Of a DNA stretch of 34,987 bases, positions 25,574 to 33,340 are shown one piece after another. Origin of the DNA: an uncultured Woeseiaceae bacterium (GTDB taxonomy: Bacteria; Pseudomonadota; Gammaproteobacteria; Steroidobacterales; Woeseiaceae); the NCBI GenBank assembly GCA_905480215.1, contig CAJQPL010000065.1, positions 1 through 34,987 of the forward strand, read 5' to 3'. Below the pieces are notes generated by a model. The model did not search any database and was not told the DNA's origin. It worked only from the letters and a program-made list of their open reading frames with translations. Both the position numbers and the translations under genes were made by a program. Positions within the stretch are counted from its first letter, which is position 1. Each line of letters begins with the position of its first letter.

Positions 25574-26206
25574 ATGAACAGCAAGATTAATTTGGTCGGC
25601 CTTATCTTAGTTGCAGCCGTCATAAGTGGTTGCGCCGGCATGAGTAGCGATGAATGTGTGGCGAGCGACTGGTCAGCCATTGGCTTTGAGGATGGCTCGC
25701 GAGGATATACCACGAATCAGTTTGGCAAGCATCGCAAAGCGTGTGCGAAGCACGGTGTCACGGCTGATTTTCAGAGCTACCAAAATGGTCGCGAGCAGGG
25801 ACTGCAGGAATACTGTCAGCCGGGACGAGGCTACAGCGTAGGCGTCAATGGCGGCCGCTATCAAGGTGTTTGCAGTGTCGATCAGGAGGCAAGTTTTCTC
25901 GATGCATACAATACTGGCTATCAGCTGTACACACTGCGCTCGAACGTTAATCGTGCGACATCGCAGATTAACTCCAAGAGCAATGAACTAGAGCGTATTG
26001 AGGATCGCCTCATTGCGAACGGTATTGAGATGGTTGCTGCGGAGACAACCAAGGAAGAACGAATCTACTTATTGGCTGAGCTGAAGGATCTTGCAGAGCG
26101 AACAGGACAACTAGAGGCAGAAATTGAAGATCTCTACGTGGTGCGGGCCCGATCACAGGCAGAGCTCGAAAACTATCAGCTAATGGTTGCAGACCTCGGG
26201 TATTAA
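25574..26206 (+). CDS. DUF2799 lipoprotein
   Basis: The 210-residue protein has a lipoprotein signal with lipobox VISGC (Cys20). Two Tyr/Gly-rich repeats of the DUF2799 kind follow: SDWSAIGFEDGSRG near 31-44 and a second block with FQSYQNGREQGLQEYC near 66-81. The C-terminal half (about 115-205) is a long charged helix with heptad-like Leu and Glu, probably a coiled coil. Start is ATG at 25574, 7 bases after CGGAG; a TTG two codons earlier is less likely. Function is unknown. It is expected in the outer-membrane inner leaflet, since position +2 is Ala rather than Asp. Confidence 0.85.
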   Translation: MNSKINLVGLILVAAVISGCAGMSSDECVASDWSAIGFEDGSRGYTTNQFGKHRKACAKHGVTADFQSYQNGREQGLQEYCQPGRGYSVGVNGGRYQGVCSVDQEASFLDAYNTGYQLYTLRSNVNRATSQINSKSNELERIEDRLIANGIEMVAAETTKEERIYLLAELKDLAERTGQLEAEIEDLYVVRARSQAELENYQLMVADLGY

Positions 26207-26231
26207 ACACGCATAAGGCTGGCGGAGCGAG

Positions 26232-26633
26232 CTACAAGGGGTCAGCGTCATTATCTGAGCGGCGATCTTGCGTTTCTCGCCGCTCTTTTTTATACAAACC
26301 GGTGGAGCCGGTGGCGCGACCCGAAGCGAATGGGCTGCGGCGTTCCGTGTTAGTACGTCGATCCTTGTAGTGTGCGAATACGCAACGGCAATCCATATAG
26401 TCGCAATCAGGTAACGGCAAGCGCGGCGCGGCGCTGGACAGGAAGCGACGGCCTGTCATCGCTTTTGCGGCGTTGCAGGCATTCTCGGAGTACTTGATTG
26501 CCACCGCGTGGTAGATACCCGTTTTATCCACCTGTTTGGGAGGCGCTGATAGTGCCGCTTTGTTTTGCCGTATTCTTACTACCAACCAAGCGATAGCCAA
26601 AACCAGTAGTACACCAAGCATCAGTTCCTGCAT
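26232..26633 (-). CDS. Conserved hypothetical, membrane-anchored protein with Cys cluster and twin RR motifs
   Basis: This 133-residue protein starts at ATG 26633 with GGAG 6 bases upstream. An N-terminal membrane helix (about residues 4-20) is followed by YHAVAIKYSENACNAAKAMTG, then LPLPDCDYMDCRC with three cysteines in nine residues. Two related basic motifs follow: DRRTNTERRS and ERRETQDRRS. I recognise the pattern as a widespread gammaproteobacterial hypothetical, without known function. The cysteines could bind metal; that is inference. It is convergent with the DUF2799 gene and lies downstream of the phospholipase-D gene on the same strand. Confidence 0.75.
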   Translation of the reverse strand: MQELMLGVLLVLAIAWLVVRIRQNKAALSAPPKQVDKTGIYHAVAIKYSENACNAAKAMTGRRFLSSAAPRLPLPDCDYMDCRCVFAHYKDRRTNTERRSPFASGRATGSTGLYKKERRETQDRRSDNDADPL

Positions 26634-26682
26634 AACCTGCTCCGGGAATGAATATCTTCGTAGAGTCGTACTTTAGTCATTT

Positions 26683-28143
26683 CTATAGTAGTTCGTCTAC
26701 CAGGATTTCGACTAAATGTGTCGCGACAGTTGTATTTAGCGGCCGATAAATTTCACGAGAAACAATCAAATCGGGTATGAATACCTGCCGCATTAACGCC
26801 GCAACCGTTTCCGGATCCGAGGTCGCGAGGTTGAGCTCTTTGTTTACCTTCAAGCTGTACTTGTCGTAATTTGCGGATCCCACTGATGCCCAGCCATCGA
26901 AGACACCGGCTTTAACATGAGTCATTCCGGGGTACTCGTAGACGCGGACACCGTGCCGGAGCAATTCGTTAATGCTAACTTTGTTACTGGCGTTCATCGG
27001 CCCATGGTTGCCTCGCTTTGGGATGATGACACGTACGTCAACGCCTCGGCGCCTGGCCTTCGCGAGTTCATAAACAGTGCGATCATCGGAAAAGTACGCG
27101 TTCTCGATAATTATGTAGCTTTGTGCACTTTGTATGGCTGCTAGCTGTGCTTTGTGAATATCGGAATCGAAATTGCGGGTTTGTAACACCCGCACCGGGT
27201 AGCCCTGTGTTGCAGCGCGTTGCTTCTTGCCCTTTGCGAACGCTATAAAATTCGCGACATCGCCGAGCAGGCCAGCTCTCGCCCAGGCCTTGTCAGATTC
27301 ATACTGTATTTTATCCACCACCGGCCCGCGTACCTCCATCATCAGGTCGTGCCATTCGTAGCGGTATTCCCGGCCAATATTCATGCCGCCAACAAATGCG
27401 ATTTTCTTATCAATTATCGTCGTTTTGGTGTGGTCGCCTGTTAGCCAGGGATTGGTGTTCTGACGAACTTTAACCTTGGAGTCACTCTGCAGGTGTAAGC
27501 GCATTGAAAGCGGTGCCTTGTGACTTGCAGGTAGCGTCTCCGGATCAGCCCGCAGTGCCTGCATAGTTCCGAGTCCATCCATCATGACTCTTACCCGAAT
27601 GTCCTTTGACCGTCGCTTCAAATGGCCGGCGAGTTCGACGGCGTAGTCGTCGTTGTCGAATATATAGGTACGAATATCTATGCATTCTTCAGCGTTAGCT
27701 ATGGCGTTAGTCAGTCGGCCGAAGTACTCCTCGCCGTCGACGAGAAATTCAATGCGGCCCGTATCGCTTCGGGTTCCGGTGACCTTGTCCAGCTTGCGCT
27801 CGAAGGCTGAGAGGTCCATTCCAGGCCGGGACTGAAGCTCCGGGATGTCGCCGCGCAGTGCCGGTAGTTGGGTAGTGCTTATGGCGACTCGGCGCAGCAT
27901 GCCACCGGTCGACTTGACGGCGAGGGAAGCCAATGTCGTCGCATTCGAGACCGGCCTATTGATCGGATTTTCATAAACAGAGCGTGCATATATCCAACCC
28001 GCATGCGTTGTTCCAGCGACCGCACGGGCGGCCTTGTAAGTATTGTCGTCGTTCAATGCAGATTGTCGTGTGGCAGAGGCACAACCCGCTGCCGTGCTGA
28101 GGATCATGATTAGCGCTGCAATTCTGGCTCGGTCGATGTTCAT
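26683..28143 (-). CDS. Phospholipase D family lipoprotein (cardiolipin-synthase-like)
   Basis: The 486-residue protein has two HKD catalytic motifs: HTKTTIID (His238) with following GGMNIGREY, and HVKAGVFD (His409) with following GSANYDKYSLKVNKE. Two HKD halves together form the phospholipase-D active site used by cardiolipin synthases of the ClsC type and by phosphodiesterases. The ATG at 28143 follows GGAG by 7 bases; the frame is open to 28194, but that start lacks a signal. The N-terminus is a lipoprotein signal ending AAGC (Cys21), so the enzyme should be periplasmic and anchored. Lipid substrate is not known. Confidence 0.88.
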   Translation of the reverse strand: MNIDRARIAALIMILSTAAGCASATRQSALNDDNTYKAARAVAGTTHAGWIYARSVYENPINRPVSNATTLASLAVKSTGGMLRRVAISTTQLPALRGDIPELQSRPGMDLSAFERKLDKVTGTRSDTGRIEFLVDGEEYFGRLTNAIANAEECIDIRTYIFDNDDYAVELAGHLKRRSKDIRVRVMMDGLGTMQALRADPETLPASHKAPLSMRLHLQSDSKVKVRQNTNPWLTGDHTKTTIIDKKIAFVGGMNIGREYRYEWHDLMMEVRGPVVDKIQYESDKAWARAGLLGDVANFIAFAKGKKQRAATQGYPVRVLQTRNFDSDIHKAQLAAIQSAQSYIIIENAYFSDDRTVYELAKARRRGVDVRVIIPKRGNHGPMNASNKVSINELLRHGVRVYEYPGMTHVKAGVFDGWASVGSANYDKYSLKVNKELNLATSDPETVAALMRQVFIPDLIVSREIYRPLNTTVATHLVEILVDELL

Positions 28144-28254
28144 TGTTTGGCTCCGTTTATTTATCGCCGCGCTGTCTGCGGTGTCAGAGTCCAATGTAGG
28201 GCTTAGCGTTCAAAGTGGCCTGATGCGCTTCTAAGGGTTGCTCGAGTTTTGCTG

Positions 28255-28270
28255 ATGATTAGCTAATCAT
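28255..28270. promoter_or_regulatory. 16-bp perfect palindrome between divergent genes
   Basis: ATGATTAGCTAATCAT is a perfect 16-base palindrome in the 217-base gap between the divergent phospholipase-D and Mpo1-like genes. Its size and location fit an operator for a dimeric repressor or activator. No regulator gene is nearby. Confidence 0.45.
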
Positions 28271-28312
28271 GCGCTGATGAACACGTAAGTCCTTGTTTCC
28301 ATAGGAAGAGGG

Positions 28313-28318
28313 TATACT
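28313..28318 (+). promoter_or_regulatory. Candidate -10 box for the Mpo1-like gene
   Basis: TATACT lies 42 bases before the ATG at 28361. A -35 box is not convincing (CTTGTT or TTGTTT with a short spacer), so the call is weak. Confidence 0.3.
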
Positions 28319-28360
28319 CACGTATATCAGGGCAAGCGCAGAATTATGAGGAGCATGGAT

Positions 28361-28867
28361 ATGACTGCAGACGGAAAACTTATGGATATGTTGACGGGAT
28401 ATGCGGCGGCACATCAGCACCCATTTAACATATTCGTGCATATGATCGGGATCCCGACAATCTTGCTGGGTGTGTTGATCCCGTTGACCTGGATTGGCTT
28501 TGAAGTGGCTGACGTACGGGTATCATTAGCTCACATTCTGATACTGGGTTTTTTTCTCTTTTACCTGACGCTGGATGTTTTGTTTGCGAGCGTTTTTGCG
28601 ATAGCCGCGTTTTTGTTATTGCTGCTTGCAGAAAAGCTTGGCAACTATCCGGGTAGTACGTCGTGGTATATCGCGGCGGCCTGTTTCATTGGCGGATATA
28701 TCGCGCAGTTCATCGGTCACGCTGTTGAGAAATCCATGCCGGTTTTGATTAAACATCCGATTCAGGCGAATTTAGCAGCACCGTTCTTTACCGTAGTAGA
28801 ACTTTTTAAACTGGCAGGTCTGCGTGAAGAGCTTTTTGATGCGGTGCAGTCGCGTATCAATTCCTGA
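28361..28867 (+). CDS. Mpo1-like / DUF962 membrane protein
   Basis: The frame opens at 28346, but AGGAG at 28349-28353 places the start at ATG 28361, giving 168 residues. The sequence matches the Mpo1/YGL010w-like (DUF962) family: HQHPFNIFVHMIGIP near the N-terminus and GHAVEKSMP further on hold the conserved histidines. Yeast Mpo1 is an Fe-dependent dioxygenase of 2-hydroxy fatty acids; bacterial members are little studied. Four hydrophobic segments are visible (about 25-45, 55-75, 75-95 and 105-125), so it is an inner-membrane protein. It is divergent from the phospholipase-D gene. Confidence 0.85.
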   Translation: MTADGKLMDMLTGYAAAHQHPFNIFVHMIGIPTILLGVLIPLTWIGFEVADVRVSLAHILILGFFLFYLTLDVLFASVFAIAAFLLLLLAEKLGNYPGSTSWYIAAACFIGGYIAQFIGHAVEKSMPVLIKHPIQANLAAPFFTVVELFKLAGLREELFDAVQSRINS

Positions 28868-29011
28868 ATGTTGCTTTCAGGCGTGGCAGCAAACCGTTTA
28901 TTCCAGTAGTTTTATTGTACTGGCAGTCGACCACTCAGAGAGTCTTTGCTACGATCATTGCAAATACGTTTGATCGAAAATAGTGCAGCGGTTTGACTCA
29001 GGAGATAGAAA

Positions 29012-29413
29012 ATGAAATTGAAGCTACTGATAGGTATCTCGTTACTTGTCGCATCGCCAGCGTTTGCTGACAGTGTCGAAGATGTCGACAAGATTCTATG
29101 TTCTACGTCGCGCATTGTTGTTTGTTTTGAAGACGGGGAATGCATTGATTCACTCCCATGGGAATTCAATGTCCCTCAATTCGTGGTTATTGACACGAAG
29201 AAGAAGACCATCTCCACAACCGAAGCTAGCAATGAGAATCGATCCACGCCAATAAGGGCCATTCAACGAGAAGATGGCATGCTAATTCTGCAGGGCATTG
29301 AGGCCGGACGAGCATTTGGCTTCGTCATTGATGAAGAATCCGGTCTAATGACGGTTTCCGTCGCTCGCGATGGCTTATCGGTCTCTGTTTTTGGTGCGTG
29401 TACCAGGGCCTAG
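29012..29413 (+). CDS. Secreted conserved hypothetical protein
   Basis: I do not assign a function. The 133-residue protein has a clear signal peptide (residues 1-19, ending AFA). The mature part has four cysteines (30, 38, 44 and 130), which could form disulfides in the periplasm, and a beta-rich pattern: VVCFEDGECIDSLPWEFNVPQ, then ENRSTPI, and GRAFGFVIDEESG near the end. The ATG follows CAGGAG at good spacing. It is convergent with the glycine-zipper gene, the two stops being separated by 15 bases. Confidence 0.75.
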   Translation: MKLKLLIGISLLVASPAFADSVEDVDKILCSTSRIVVCFEDGECIDSLPWEFNVPQFVVIDTKKKTISTTEASNENRSTPIRAIQREDGMLILQGIEAGRAFGFVIDEESGLMTVSVARDGLSVSVFGACTRA

Positions 29414-29428
29414 ACCTGGAAGACACGA

Positions 29429-29965
29429 TTAGAATTTGACCATATAGTCTTTAGCTTCCAGACAGACGCTAAAGGCCTTCTTAAAGTTGTCAATTTGGTC
29501 TTCGGTTGCTTCTTCGGTTGCTTCAGTCGCTTGCTTCGCTTGCTCTGCGGCCTGATTATTCGCTGAACGTGCACGCCTACGTGATGCTATGCCCACGGCG
29601 GCAGCGCCATATGCTGCACTCTCACCTGCATCGCCACCGGTAACCTCGCCGATTAATGCGCCTGCGGCCGCGCCCTTAAGCGCACCTCGAGCCCCGGCGC
29701 CCCGTGTGGCATCCTGTGTCTGTGCTACTTGCTGTTCGGCTTGTTCTTTAGCTGCATCGTTGTTTTTGCTGAGCTGGAATGGGTCTGTGCCGGTATTTGC
29801 TTCGGCAAAACTGTAGCACTCGGCTTCATCTTTCGATTGCTGACTGGCGGCTTGCCCTTCAGTCGGAAAAACAAATACTTCAATCGTGGCGGCTAATGTC
29901 TCCTGCGCAAAGCTGCTGTAGAAAGGCACTAGAAGGAAGAGTGAAACTGATATCAGGCGTAACAT
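29429..29965 (-). CDS. Exported glycine-zipper family protein
   Basis: The ATG at 29965 (GGAG 8 bases upstream) starts a 178-residue protein with a signal peptide ending SFAQ. Longer frames up to 30067 add an unlikely basic leader. The middle (about 95-130) is a glycine/alanine zipper (GALKGAAAGALIGEVTGGDAG), a membrane-associating motif. It is followed by basic RRRAR and a low-complexity run of EATEEAT near the C-terminus. Similar glycine-zipper proteins are exported or outer-membrane associated; specific function is unknown. The bases encoding the EAT run are repetitive. Confidence 0.75.
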   Translation of the reverse strand: MLRLISVSLFLLVPFYSSFAQETLAATIEVFVFPTEGQAASQQSKDEAECYSFAEANTGTDPFQLSKNNDAAKEQAEQQVAQTQDATRGAGARGALKGAAAGALIGEVTGGDAGESAAYGAAAVGIASRRRARSANNQAAEQAKQATEATEEATEDQIDNFKKAFSVCLEAKDYMVKF

Positions 29966-30065
29966 TGATTTTCTCCGGCTCTTAAACCTTGTCCCTCGCC
30001 AGGGACCTTTATAATGACACAAAGAATCTTTGTGCCATGTACGTTGGAAACTGCGATTGCCGATC

Positions 30066-30107
30066 AAAAAAAACCAGCTGGGCTATGCTACCACCAGCCG
30101 TAAGCTG
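30066..30107 (-). terminator. Rho-independent terminator downstream of greB
   Basis: On the minus strand the stem CAGCT/AGCTG (30107-30103 with 30079-30075) encloses a second stem GGCT/AGCC, and an uninterrupted run of eight T follows (30073-30066). It begins about ten bases after the greB stop. Confidence 0.6.
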
Positions 30108-30115
30108 AGTACCAG

Positions 30116-30625
30116 TCAGGACGGCGCAGCGCTTTCCGAGTAGCGAATCGAGAGTACCGTCAATCTCATCAACTTCTCGCCGGTTATTATCACTACTTCG
30201 TCATCGACGCATTTTTTGTGTAAGGCCTTGGCAAGCGGTGAGTCCATGCTGATTGCAGACTGCTTGGCATCGGTTTCATCGGGGCCGACAATCCGATACC
30301 TCAATTCATCACCATTTTCATCTCGCAACTCCACAATTGCACCAAAGTAAATCGCGTCACCGCGCGGAGTTTCTCTGACGACATTCAAGGTTGGCAGTCG
30401 CTTTTGCAGGTAGTGGATACGTCTGTCCAAACCGCCAAGTTCTTTCTTGCGGTAGATATACTCTGCGTTCTCGGAGCGATCGCCTTCGGCCGCCGCTTCT
30501 GCCAATGCCTTGACAACCCCACGGCGGCGGAGCCAAAGCTCATCGAGCTCTGATTGTAGTGCTACAAATCCTTGTGGCGTGATGTAGGCCGACATAGGAG
30601 TCGCGGGTGGTCGCCAACGTCCCAT
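30116..30625 (-). CDS. greB: Transcription elongation factor GreB
   Basis: GreB rescues backtracked RNA polymerase by stimulating cleavage of the nascent RNA. The N-terminal coiled coil (about 10-85) includes [26 protein letters not shown] with the acidic tip. The C-terminal FKBP-like domain has YFGAIVEL and RIVGPDETD. This spacing and sequence fit GreB rather than GreA. The start at ATG 30625 gives MGRWRPP, matching typical GreB N-termini; frames up to 30640 add five residues. Length is 169. A terminator follows at 30066-30107, so greB ends its transcript. Confidence 0.93.
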   Translation of the reverse strand: MGRWRPPATPMSAYITPQGFVALQSELDELWLRRRGVVKALAEAAAEGDRSENAEYIYRKKELGGLDRRIHYLQKRLPTLNVVRETPRGDAIYFGAIVELRDENGDELRYRIVGPDETDAKQSAISMDSPLAKALHKKCVDDEVVIITGEKLMRLTVLSIRYSESAAPS

Positions 30626-30705
30626 CTGGATTACCCCCAAGTGTTGGATTTAATAGTGATTCTACATTTAGACCATAAAGAGCCGCCACCTTGCGACATC
30701 GACGG

Positions 30706-31902
30706 CTAAAAAGCTTCACCAACTGAAAGGTGAATCGCGTCACTATCGGTCGAACGGGCATAGTCGAGTCGAATATTTATTCTTTTGGCTGCCAGCACCA
30801 TGAAGCGCACACCAAGACCATAACTGGGAATTACTTCTCTATCCCGCAATCCGGTGTATGTATCGCCTGCGTAACCAGCGCCGGCAAATCCGACCAGACC
30901 CCAGCGCTTGTTCATCTGCCAGCGGGCTTCCAACTGACCAGATGCCGATACCTGACCAAGATAATCAGTTGCCGAAAAACCGCGAAGTTTGATTGTGCAG
31001 GCATCCCACAATGGTGCCGTGCCGCTTCGTATGCAGCCCTGCATCTCCCACGCAAGAATGCTCGAGTCCGTTAGTCGATGGTAGGAGCGGTAAGCCGCGC
31101 TGTATGACTGGTAGGTCTTGTTGCTCCCAAGTGTTTCATCATTGAATATCGCATCGAACTGGAGGTGGCTTCCGCTGTAGCTATTTATCGGCATGTCACG
31201 CGAATCGTATTCTAGTATCAGGCCCAGGCCTGCCGAGCGCACATCAGGCTCAGAATCGAAATTCTCCACTGATGTAAACGCCTCGATGCTCTGTTCGGCG
31301 TCAATAACTCGCGTTTGAACGCCGCCATACCAGTTCCCCTTAATGTTTCTGGCGACCTTAGCAAATAGGAAGGCTCCGTTAATTCGCCAGGCCAGCGAAC
31401 TTTGCGCATCGGACTCTTCCGGGGTTCCCAATGAGAGCCTCAGATCAGCCATACCGATTGCGCCGGTGAAGCGCCACCGATCTTCATTCCAGTAATTTTG
31501 CTGCACAAGGGCGAAGGCCTTGCTGTCATTGCTGGTGTACATGCCGGCCGCTGCGGTAACCGACGCAGGCTGCAGTTTCTTCTGCTCTGCAGTTTGCGGG
31601 TAAAAATAGGCCGCACCAACGACCAGGCCGGAGTCCAGTGTTGGGTTCGATATCGGGATAGGAACGACGACGAGGTCGCCGCGCTGCAGCTTCAGGCTGG
31701 TGTCGTCCTGCCGTATGTCGGGTGCAACTCCGGGGCGAGTATCTGTGCTGCTTTCCTGTGCGAAAGCGAGCGGGCCATTGAAGAATGCAAGGGCAACAGC
31801 TGTGGCAATGCATTTCAAAAGCAGCAGTCGATGGACGCGACTCGCATCGGTTTTTCCTGAAACGAGTCTTTCGAACCTGTCTGTGCGGCGGGGCGTTTGC
31901 AT
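30706..31902 (-). CDS. Outer-membrane beta-barrel protein (BamA/surface-antigen D15 type), barrel only
   Basis: The 398-residue protein has a signal-peptide-like hydrophobic stretch (about 26-48, ending AFA), then a region of alternating aromatic/polar strands typical of an outer-membrane barrel, ending in a C-terminal Phe. LRGFSATDYLGQ (about 305-316) resembles the conserved (V/I)RG(F/Y) loop motif of Omp85-family barrels, and a closing FAGAGYAGD/YGLGVRF/NIRLDYARS pattern fits surface-antigen barrels. With only about 60 residues before the barrel, no POTRA domains can be present. The ATG at 31902 gives a long n-region; a TTG nearer the hydrophobic stretch is possible. Substrate or role is unknown. 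Confidence 0.75.
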   Translation of the reverse strand: MQTPRRTDRFERLVSGKTDASRVHRLLLLKCIATAVALAFFNGPLAFAQESSTDTRPGVAPDIRQDDTSLKLQRGDLVVVPIPISNPTLDSGLVVGAAYFYPQTAEQKKLQPASVTAAAGMYTSNDSKAFALVQQNYWNEDRWRFTGAIGMADLRLSLGTPEESDAQSSLAWRINGAFLFAKVARNIKGNWYGGVQTRVIDAEQSIEAFTSVENFDSEPDVRSAGLGLILEYDSRDMPINSYSGSHLQFDAIFNDETLGSNKTYQSYSAAYRSYHRLTDSSILAWEMQGCIRSGTAPLWDACTIKLRGFSATDYLGQVSASGQLEARWQMNKRWGLVGFAGAGYAGDTYTGLRDREVIPSYGLGVRFMVLAAKRINIRLDYARSTDSDAIHLSVGEAF

Positions 31903-31976
31903 GGTTTACAATCTATATTATCCACGAATGATGGGCGGAGAACGCGAGCTTGTGCGGTGCTTTCGGCGTCACCCGA

Positions 31977-31996
31977 TTGATTCACAACTCAATCAA
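31977..31996. repeat. Short inverted repeat upstream of the outer-membrane protein gene
   Basis: TTGATT and AATCAA are separated by eight bases, about 80 bases before the barrel gene start. It may be an operator or, on the minus strand, a weak terminator for the MFS gene; no T-run supports the latter. Confidence 0.25.
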
Positions 31997-32006
31997 ATTA
32001 GATTCA

Positions 32007-33200
32007 TTATTGTGAGCTTGGTTTCATTCTGATCTTAATAAGCATTACAGCAGTGGACATACCAACTACCACCAGTACGCCGCTTGCAAAAATGACGTTG
32101 CTATAGTCATCAGCAATTATTAGCCATCCCATTAATGCCGGACCCAAAGAATAACCCGCTTTCGCAACCGACATTAGCAGCAGTACCAGTCCGCCGGATT
32201 TGTCGATGATATTGAGGCCGCCGAGTAATGATGCCATGCCCATGGCCCAAAAAAATTGCAGCATGCAAACAGCAACAAGGAACATTATATTACTTGAAGT
32301 AGTGGCGAAAACGATCAGCATGATCACCTCACCGACAATAACCATAATAAATGGACTCAACATTCCCGCGGCGTCCGCAAGCCAGTTTTTGGCTAGCCCG
32401 CCGACAATGCCAAGATAGGAAGAAACAGCAAGGGCAAACCCGATTTGAGTGGTCGTTAGATCGGCGACCAATCCAATGCGTTCCAAGAATGCCCAGAGTC
32501 CACCTTGAGCCATAAAAAACAACAGCGCGCCCGCCAGCGCCAATGAGCTTGTAAGAATTGTATTCTTTTGTTTTTCCTGCGCGGAGATTCTGTTTAAACC
32601 CCGGGTTGGTAAAAACGCTAGTGATACGAAAGCAGTCGCTCCCAGGATGATCAGTGCGAACAAGAAACCGTCAAGACCCCAGATTTCTCTGATACTCGGG
32701 AGGAGCAGATATCCAGCGCTTGATACTGTCATCTGACATGCGACCCAATAGCCAAATATACGGTCCGCGTTCTTGCTGTCACTCTGGCAAGCGAGACCAA
32801 CCGCCAACAACGCGCCGCTCGCGGCGCCGACCACAAATCGACTTACAAGCATCGGCCAATATTCAGTAATGCCGGTCGAAGCCCAGTTGGCAGCCATGAA
32901 AGCTATGGTGGCCAGGATGGAAACGGTGACCCAATTGACTCGCCGCACCCAAAATATGCCCAATCCGGATGCCATAGCGACGCCAGCCATCTCGGCCGCA
33001 GCGATATAGCCGGCCTGCTTTTCGATAAAGCCCAATTCATTGATGATGCCGCCGACCATCAATGGCAGGAACAGGATTCCAAGCGTTCCGATCACGGTCA
33101 TCCACATGGCCGCGACTACGGTGCTTATCTTGTTAATCTTTGCGATCAGTTCCGGATCGTTTGACTGCGATGAACTGAGTGCTGCTGCTTCGGTAACCAC
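32007..33200 (-). CDS. Major facilitator superfamily transporter
   Basis: The 397-residue protein has about twelve membrane helices in two sets of six, the MFS arrangement. Family features include the helix-rich RFVVGAASGALLAVG in the N-half and the GLGIFWVRR loop. The start is GTG at 33200; there is no strong ribosome binding site, and the first 25 residues are polar. It is divergent from the Rieske oxygenase gene across 140 bases, which suggests it imports the oxygenase substrate or exports a product. The gap shows no clear promoter on either strand apart from TACAAT at 33305-33310. Substrate is unknown. Confidence 0.85.
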   Translation of the reverse strand: MVTEAAALSSSQSNDPELIAKINKISTVVAAMWMTVIGTLGILFLPLMVGGIINELGFIEKQAGYIAAAEMAGVAMASGLGIFWVRRVNWVTVSILATIAFMAANWASTGITEYWPMLVSRFVVGAASGALLAVGLACQSDSKNADRIFGYWVACQMTVSSAGYLLLPSIREIWGLDGFLFALIILGATAFVSLAFLPTRGLNRISAQEKQKNTILTSSLALAGALLFFMAQGGLWAFLERIGLVADLTTTQIGFALAVSSYLGIVGGLAKNWLADAAGMLSPFIMVIVGEVIMLIVFATTSSNIMFLVAVCMLQFFWAMGMASLLGGLNIIDKSGGLVLLLMSVAKAGYSLGPALMGWLIIADDYSNVIFASGVLVVVGMSTAVMLIKIRMKPSSQ

Positions 33201-33340
33201 GTTCGCTGTATTCCCATTTTACTGAGCCAAATCCTACATCGTGCCTGAAACGATCACCATGTTTATTCCTGCCTTTGTGCGTGTGATTGTATTCGCAGAG
33301 GAGGTACAATTGGTGAAGGTGTACTGGCAGAGTAATAATT

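Noticed and set aside
30660..30705. Weak stem AGCCG/CGGCT after the outer-membrane barrel gene as terminator
   Set aside because: Five base pairs with a 17-base loop and no proper T-run.
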